Below are positions 58,501-64,000 of a stretch of DNA of 64,000 nt, piece by piece. The stretch's first letter is position 1; each line of letters starts with the position of its first letter. The notes beneath the pieces were generated by a model. It ran no database searches and was not told where the DNA came from. It saw only the letters and a list, made by a program, of their open reading frames with translations. This stretch comes from Pelodera strongyloides (lineage: Eukaryota > Nematoda > Chromadorea > Rhabditida > Rhabditidae), in the NCBI GenBank assembly GCA_036852015.1, contig JAANDG010000344.1, positions 1-64,000 on the forward strand, given 5' to 3'. The position numbers and the translations under genes are program-made.

Positions 58501-60445
58501 TGCAAAAAGTTCGCCGCTTCCAGAACTTGAACCATAATACACCTACTACGAGTCCTACTCTACCAGTTACACCAAGTAGCCACTGTGTCGGCAAGATTAC
58601 GCATCCAACTAAGAATTCGGAAAGAGTAGGCTGTGCAAATAGCCATATGCCACCATATGTATATTCGATTATGTAGAATTCAGAATACGTTATCCCTTCA
58701 ATTCAGAAAGTGGTTTCCAAACTTGTATTCTAAAAGTGGTGATAATGTATGTGACTTTGGCAGAATGTTCACCTCTTGCACATAACTAAAAGTCACAAAT
58801 TATCTTTTCAACTTCGCCGACTTAGAATTTCAGTCTTTTACCACTTTAGTTCTTCCACAATATTCAGCAAATCCCACTGCAGTAGACTATATCATAGGAA
58901 GGGATATGAAAGAGCAATGCTGCTCAAAAGTCGGTTGTTTTGTTGGCGAAAAAGGTTAATAAATCGGTACTGAAATCTTCGTCTTTTCTTTGACATACAT
59001 ATTCAAAAACTAACCCTACGTCAAAGCTTTCATCACATTGCGTGTGCCCGAGCTGCGTGTGCCCTAGCCCAAAAGGGGTTTCCCTAGCCCCTAGGCTTAC
59101 AAGCCTAATAATAGATTACGGTCGAAAAAATAATAATACCCAAGGAAGGGTATTGCTTTTATAGAGCAGTTATTTTCCGTGGTTGAATGCAGTATAACTT
59201 ATCCTACCCACTAACTATGACGCTCCCTCAATTAGGCGGGCTAGCGGTCAAAGGGGGCGGGGTCCACCTAGGGGGCGGGGCTTCTTCTTGCATGAAAACG
59301 CGGGTGCAATTTTCAGAGGCCCAAAAGTCCAAGAAATCGATATCAGAGAAAGTTGCCGTCATAGAGAATTATTCTCATCAACACTTCTTCTATCTACTGC
59401 CGAAGTTTGGGACCAAAATGTTCATTGCGAAGCGCGCTAGGGCCGTAAATGTACCGAAAATGGCTCAAAAAGCAATAAAAATCAAAAAATCAATACTTAG
59501 AAATTAATATTTTAAAATTCTGATGGCTTTGCGTGATGCCCGCAAGCCGACTTGCTATAATGCCTTTGATTTCAAAAGGATCCGTTCAGCCATCTCCAAA
59601 ATTGAGGAAGGTTGGATACATAAATATATACCGACATATAACGTCAGAGGCCCTTTTTATTACATATATTCAAAATTGACTTTAAGGGCTGAATTTTTGC
59701 AGGCTTATAGTAAATACATTCCAGAGTAGAATTGCAAAATTGGAGACGGATTGGTTCAGTAGTTTTTGTGCTATTAATTGAAAAGTGCTCCAAGGTCCGG
59801 GAAAACCCCGTAGAAGAACCAAAAAGGGCTAGGCGCGCTATCGCGCGCCTAGCCCCAATAAAACTAGCCTTCGAACTGTGGTTGAAGCGGTCGCGGTTGC
59901 CGCAGTGGGTGCCGCTGTTGGTGCCACAGTGGGTGCCACATCGTTATGCTTCTGGTTTCGATCGTTTAACGGGGCTTTTGAGGCAGAATCACCACCACCG
60001 CCCTTTACTTCCTGAAACATACTGACTTCGAATCTCCCAAGGTGACGGCAATATACATACTCAACATAGAGGTTCCCCTACTTTATCTCAACATAAATCG
60101 GCGCATAAATTAGGCAGACATCATCCCTAGAAATATAGAATTGAACGCTTCATAGGCATCATCGCCAGAGCCAAAAGGTGTATAATTGAGAGAAGAATAT
60201 GCACACACATCTCTTTCGTCTCTTTGTAGAAAGTTTCCAGGTCAATAACAATAAACTAGACAGATTCCAGAACTCTCCATTTACGCACGAAATTCGTGAC
60301 CGCTGAATTCATATGTATTAGAATTCGCAGGCTTCCGTAAATTTTAAATGCTCAAACTTACTTCTGGGACGCGTTCGCCTCCGTCGGTTATATGTGCATT
60401 TTCCAAGTCCTTCTCAACCACGGAGACTTCAGACATCCCTCCAGG
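52559..60445 (-). CDS. AURK: Aurora family mitotic serine/threonine kinase
   Basis: Exons: 60445-60362 (ATG 60436), 60011-59877, 57012-56947, 55673-55537, 55055-54918, 54483-54361, 53956-53854, 53275-53162, 52985-52899, 52711-52559; 376 residues, all phases agree. Aurora kinases control spindle assembly, chromosome alignment and cytokinesis. Kinase landmarks: [20 protein letters not shown] (glycine loop 85-96), Lys111 in [15 protein letters not shown] with Asp205, DFGWSV (223-228), activation loop Thr238 in [18 protein letters not shown] (the Aurora signature), and LVGKPPFEM. The N-terminal 70 residues are low complexity (GGGG, then [14 protein letters not shown]). The C-terminus ends in a Ser/Thr-rich tail. 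I cannot tell Aurora A from B; many invertebrates have changes that blur this. An acceptor (GTTCAG) lies 9 nt before the ATG. Introns 2 and 3 are swollen by a fold-back element and a mariner relic. The exact end of exon 2 is the least certain boundary. Confidence 0.93.
53038..53127. mobile_element. AAGCGAAAT-family deletion derivative, copy 17
   Basis: Intact left end TTAAAGCGAAATACCGGCCG, then about 60 bp, then a bare GCTTTAAAG. It fills half of a 176-bp Aurora intron. Confidence 0.8.
55173..55365. mobile_element. GTGCGTAAATGGAGGTGG repeat, copy 4
   Basis: Opens GGGTATAAATTATACATTCC then GTGCGTAAATGG, ends GTGCGTGTTTTCACGCACCA. It lies in an Aurora intron. Confidence 0.75.
55813..56749 (-). 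mobile_element. Degenerate mariner-type transposon
   Basis: Perfect 29-bp inverted ends beginning CAGGGTGGTCCAATAGTTTT, flanked by TA at 55811-55812 and 56750-56751, the Tc1/mariner signature. The 937 bp between hold transposase fragments on the minus strand in more than one frame: a [20 protein letters not shown] segment, [11 protein letters not shown] around the second catalytic Asp, and [10 protein letters not shown] in place of the usual SPDLNP..FLW. The first third of the gene is missing and the frame is broken, so it cannot be active. It lies in the Aurora intron that follows the glycine-loop exon. Confidence 0.85.
57222..57370. mobile_element. GAGGCCGTATTCACC palindromic element, copy 4
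   Basis: GAGGCCGTATTCACCAGCAC to GTTGGTGAATACGACTTC. It lies 15 bp from the fold-back element in the same Aurora intron. Confidence 0.8.
57385..58342. mobile_element. Large fold-back element with near-identical arms
   Basis: Arms of about 290 bp (57385-57675 and 58048-58342) are reverse complements with almost no differences over the outer 270 bp; for example both read AGTCAAAAGTATATTGCTAG and CATTTCTGAAGAGTAAATAA in opposite orientation. The 370-bp centre is unique and encodes nothing recognisable. The arm identity suggests recent insertion or ongoing arm correction. Aurora intron 2. Confidence 0.9.
59827..59856. repeat. Perfect short palindrome next to an Aurora splice donor
   Basis: GGGCTAGGCGCGC and its mirror GCGCGCCTAGCCC around a TAT centre. 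It begins 20 bp past the predicted end of Aurora exon 2. CTAGCCC-type repeats recur at 59063-59095. Confidence 0.75.
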
Positions 60446-62752
60446 CTGAACAGGTTATATAGGTTATTAGTGTTTGAAGCGTTTTCAGTATTATATGCGA
60501 AATTTGCGAAACAAACAGGCGTTGGCGTAAGTCGGCTCAAAGGATAAATGGATTAGTCTAGTCCAGCGATCAAAAATACGGTTAAAACAATAGAAACAAA
60601 ACAAAGAAGCTCTAGGGTAGGATCGCAGTACAGGATGTCCATAAGATAAAAAAACACGTTAGAGGATGAATAACAATATTCTATTTTCTATTTTCTAGGC
60701 TGGGAAACTGAAGGGTTAAGTGCACCACTTGGGTAAACTGAACCCGTAAGCAAACCCCATAAGTGTTGAGTGGAAGTGTTACGTAACACCTAGAAAAACT
60801 CAACGGTTAAGCTGAACAGTGCATTTTTCCTCCGCAGCGTGCATTTTTTTTTCAAGTTTTTTTTTGGAACTTCGTGTTTTCCCAGTGAATTACTATATAT
60901 TTTACTAGTTAAGCATTGATGTGTTGCCTTTGTGGTGTAACTCTCTTTATCTATTCATGTTATTATTGAAATATGGTCTGTATTGTTCATGTTATTCGAA
61001 TTACAGCTGTTTCGTTCTGTGTTCTATTCTGGTTTTGGTTTATTTTATAGAACGCGCTGCATCGAGTACGTGAGACGAGGAGGATCACTGTCCTGAATCG
61101 GCATGGAGTGTTGCTTCTCGATACGAACATCGCCGAATGTAGCCTTTTCCACTGTGGTATGTTTTACTTACATCTTCTCAATCCTCAAATGAGCAGTGAA
61201 TTTCGTTAATTTCATCTTATCTAGATATGTACGCGTTCTTATTCTCTTTTTAGATGTGATGCTTATTGTGCCTTCTGCGTCCCCTCTTCCCCTGGCGTGT
61301 TCATCAAATGTACATCAACTGCGAAGATCTTGAAAAGGTCTGACTGGAATCTGACGGATGTTCTGCAGTGGCGCTGCGCTGATGCAGGAGTGTGAATGGA
61401 GATGGAGATTAGAAAGATTGTCCTTTGCTTTCAATAGATTTGTTGGTTTTGTAGACAGCGCATTTTGTCTTGTCCTACTTTTCGAAGAGTGACGCCTGGC
61501 CTGTATGCCTTTACTTTGTTAGATCGTTATTGTATGAGATGTACCGAATATAGTTTTCCTCTAAAATTGTTTATTGCTCCAACTTCTGTGTATTTTGTAT
61601 CTTGTGTAATTTTATACTTGAAACGAGCTTTTCCTCTTTATCGATTTTATGTTTTATATTTTGATGTTTGATTTTTGTTTATTGACACTTTATAGAATAG
61701 TTTATTTAACGTACATGCACCTACCGTAAAGCCTTATAATATATTACAATCTTATATTGATGCACACACTTTATGTGTTAATAAATATTTATATATACTT
61801 ATTCTTTATGTTCATCTTGTATTTCGTTTTGGCTGGTTTCGTTGCTTTTATTATAATAAAATTATTTAAGGCAAATTTCTCGTTATTTTTAGTGTGCTCT
61901 AATTTTTGGATAGGTTACCGTATTTTAGTAGTTGCGACACTATTTGGTGCTAACCACCCGCAGAAATTTTCCCGAAGGTGCGCTCTAAAACGCAAGCGCA
62001 GTACCGTAGTCGGGGCACTTAAGGGTTAAACTTACCACTTCAGCTGAAGGGTTAAGTTTAACAATAAACGAACCCTTCGGCGGAAGTGGTAAGATTAACC
62101 CCTCAGTAACCCTATCAGAGATTTATCGTTTTCATTCTATATTTGAACTCCTAAATTTCGCGCTTATTCCGATGTAATCCAATGTACAAGGTTTTCGGCG
62201 GGAAAAAAATTTCAAATGCACAGTTGATTTGGGCGCGTTCGGGATAGGGATTGGTTGACCAAAGGGCAAAAACAAACCAGGAACGAAAAGTTTGCGCCAA
62301 CAGACAATATAATGTGCAACGACGAAGTGAAAGCCACCAAGAATTAACAAATAAAATGGGACGAAATCAGTTTTTTCGGTTAACCACGACTGAAATCAAT
62401 TCAGTGAATACAAAGTCTGTGGAACGTTCCTACAAATGCACCAGATAGCTACTTCAACAAGAGCGGGTATAATAAACAGAAAACAGATAATAAATGCACA
62501 ATATAAATTGACAACAATAACCCTCGAAATGCCTGCATATGATAATTCATTTAAAATTTAAAAAAATTGGCTCGAGCCCCGGGTATTGATTTTCTTTTCG
62601 AATTAATTGTTTCATTCAGCCGGTTACTGTAATTATGCATCAAATAATATGCGTCGCTATTTTAAATGGACACGAATTGTACGAAAAAAATGAATAAAAT
62701 ACTGTTTTTGGCGTGTATATTTAACTATTTTATTTCAGGTCAGATTTCCAAT
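60446..62752. other. Intergenic region upstream of Aurora
   Basis: No exon with supporting similarity. A block at 60708-62108 is bounded by imperfect inverted copies of CTGAAGGGTTAAG...CCACTT. A plus-strand segment at about 61051-61158 is open (LHRVRETRRITVLNRHG...) between possible splice sites but has no recognisable relative. Confidence 0.4.
60708..62108. repeat. 1.4-kb block bounded by imperfect inverted repeats
   Basis: Left AACTGAAGGGTTAAGTGCAC then CACTTGGG. The right end, read in complement, is CTGAGGGGTTAATCTTACCA then CTTCCGCCG. Inner CAGCTGAAGGGTTAAG repeats reinforce the right end. It could be a non-autonomous DNA transposon; no transposase was seen. Confidence 0.4.
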
Positions 62753-62902
62753 TTAATTATTTCCGTTTGCGTATTCTTTGGTCCATCTTCGAGCGGTTTC
62801 CTCGTACTTTTTGGGATTGTTTTTGAATTCTTCGGCGATTCCCGTACGCATCGGGTCGTCGGGGTTCGGCTTCAGCATTAGAACGACGAGGCCGAGTAGA
62901 AC
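62753..62902 (-). CDS. Ubiquitin-conjugating enzyme E2, terminal exon only (UBE2T-like)
   Basis: One exon, AATTCAG|GTT to a TAA, codes for 49 residues: a hydrophobic helix (VLLGLVVLML), then KPNPDDPMRTGIAEEF and ARRWTKEYANGNN. The PNPDDP-x12-KY..ta..WT.kYA pattern is the C-terminal lobe of an E2 fold. The spacing and the ARxWT ending are closest to UBE2T, the E2 of the Fanconi pathway, with UBE2D/UBE2L as alternatives. The catalytic Cys lies in upstream exons not found in the window. If it is UBE2T, the vertebrate C-terminal extension is absent. An AATAAA on the minus strand is at 62734-62729, 19 nt after the stop, which supports this being the true 3' end. Confidence 0.75.
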   Translation of the reverse strand, partial: VLLGLVVLMLKPNPDDPMRTGIAEEFKNNPKKYEETARRWTKEYANGNN

Positions 62903-64000
62903 CTGAATTAAAACAAGTCAAGTTATTGGTGACATACACGGTTTTGTCTGAAAACGAGTAAATGAACGGCGAAAAATTTCCTTGATAACGTGTTGCCAGA
63001 CAAAGTAGTTCGTAAGCTACCAGGATAAAACTCGTACTTTGGACATGTGTAGATGTTACACCTATGCAAGAGCCCTTAGCATGCCTTATATATACCTTAG
63101 AGCTGAGGAAAGGGTAGGGTATATATGAGGTACGTTTCGCGCCGTCGCCGCGCAAAAAAAAAATTAGGGTCTGGTCTGCCGTGGCGCGGCGGCCCAAGGA
63201 TGAGTGAGATGCGTACGAGGCCAGAGGCCGGTTTCACCAACATTTCAGACCGCAAGTAACTTCCGTGCGCAAGTAAGTCCGCGCTACTTGCGTTCTCACC
63301 AACATTTCAGAGCGCACGGAAGTTACTTGCGCACGGAAAGTTCCGTTGCAAGTAAGGCTTATGTATGGGAAGAGAAACTTGCAGTCGAGAGTCGAAGTTT
63401 CTCTTACTTGCCACTTTTTTCCATTCTTATTTCTTATTTTACATTTACGTTGTGTTCTTATTTTCTGAATGTTCGTATTTAAGCAAATATTTTTAAATGT
63501 TTCAATTTTTGTACATCACCATGCAGTTCCGTTGATTTGTAACTCGATTATACATTTTAATGTTAACTTTACAGGCCATAATAACTTGTATCTTCGGTTC
63601 TGCCTCCTCCATTTTACTGCAAATATAAATGTAAAAGATACGCAGAAAAACCAAAAAGGGCCCAATAACATGGTTAATGCTTGTAAGACAAATTCATACG
63701 AACATAAACAACTGATTAAAAAGCAAACAAAAAATAAAGCATTTCGCGAGATGACATATTTAAATTTCCGGCATAATGCATGCACGCTTGGCAGATTGCC
63801 ATGGATTGACTTACCGTAGTATGCGTGTTTTAGAAAAGAGGCCAATAGCTATGTTCCTATTTGGCAGGGTGTCGCCCGCTGAAACTGACACGGTGGCGTC
63901 CTTTCGGGCCCCCAAAGACAGAACCCTGGCGACACGGAGTCAGACTGCTACGAATAGTGTAGCATCAGGTGTACCCTACGGTAGTTTAGACAAGAAATAG
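62903..64000. other. Region upstream of the E2 exon
   Basis: Should be intron or 5' portion of the E2 gene. It holds a repeat at 63225-63350 in which CACCAACATTTCAGA occurs twice 63 bp apart next to GCAAGTAACTTCCGTGCGCA and its inverted copies. No exon matching an E2 core was found. Confidence 0.4.
63225..63352. repeat. Nested direct and inverted repeat
   Basis: CACCAACATTTCAGACCGCA and CACCAACATTTCAGAGCGCA are direct repeats. AAGTAACTTCCGTGCGCAAG and CGGAAGTTACTTGCGCACGG are inverted, so the strand can form a cruciform or long hairpin. Confidence 0.7.

Noticed and set aside
63815..63878. Open segment GDTLPNRNIAIGLFSKTRIL between TTTCAG and GTAAGT on the minus strand
   Set aside because: Phase does not fit the E2 exon at 62902 and the peptide does not match any part of an E2 fold. 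An intermediate exon could rescue it, so it is unproven rather than impossible.

Overview
This is metazoan nuclear DNA: AT-rich, with small phase-consistent exons separated by 0.1-2 kb introns, acceptors mostly of the form TTTCAG or TTTAG, and a very dense load of short palindromic transposon relics. I rebuilt the exons by hand from reading frame, splice phase and protein family. In most predicted genes a 3' splice acceptor lies only 2-13 nt before the first ATG and no upstream coding exon is visible. That is the layout expected where a spliced leader is trans-spliced to mRNA. Together with the acceptor consensus and a short engrailed gene this points to a nematode or another spliced-leader-using invertebrate; the phylum is an inference.

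Layout, left to right: engrailed-type homeobox gene, minus strand, its 3' end missing (3.4-6.5 kb); a possible start exon (8.7 kb); the last two exons of an unidentified gene (11.2-11.7 kb); a complete eight-exon gene for an unrecognised 315-residue protein (14.2-19.4 kb, minus); a complete 27-exon FANCJ/BRIP1 DNA helicase (20.7-36.2 kb, minus); SMIM14, the only clear plus-strand gene (38.0-39.4 kb); a PP6-type protein phosphatase catalytic subunit (42.0-46.9 kb, minus); mitochondrial GrpE (47.7-50.4 kb, minus); an Aurora kinase (52.6-60.4 kb, minus); and the terminal exon of a ubiquitin-conjugating enzyme most like UBE2T (62.8-62.9 kb, minus).

Several neighbours work in related processes. 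FANCJ and UBE2T both act in the Fanconi interstrand-crosslink response. In animals PP6 is the phosphatase that acts on the Aurora A activation loop. These are family facts; nothing here shows the genes are co-regulated. GrpE and PP6 lie head to tail 0.85 kb apart, which would fit an operon.

The rest is mostly repeats. A family with AAGCGAAAT termini and apparent TA target duplications has at least 15 copies. There are also a 140-bp palindromic family, a GCGCGTTCG-ended family, a large fold-back element with near-identical arms, a decayed mariner with transposase remnants, a two-copy repeat joining two hairpins to a tRNA-like module, several tandem repeats and microsatellites. I found no CRISPR, rRNA, intact tRNA, virus or toxin gene.
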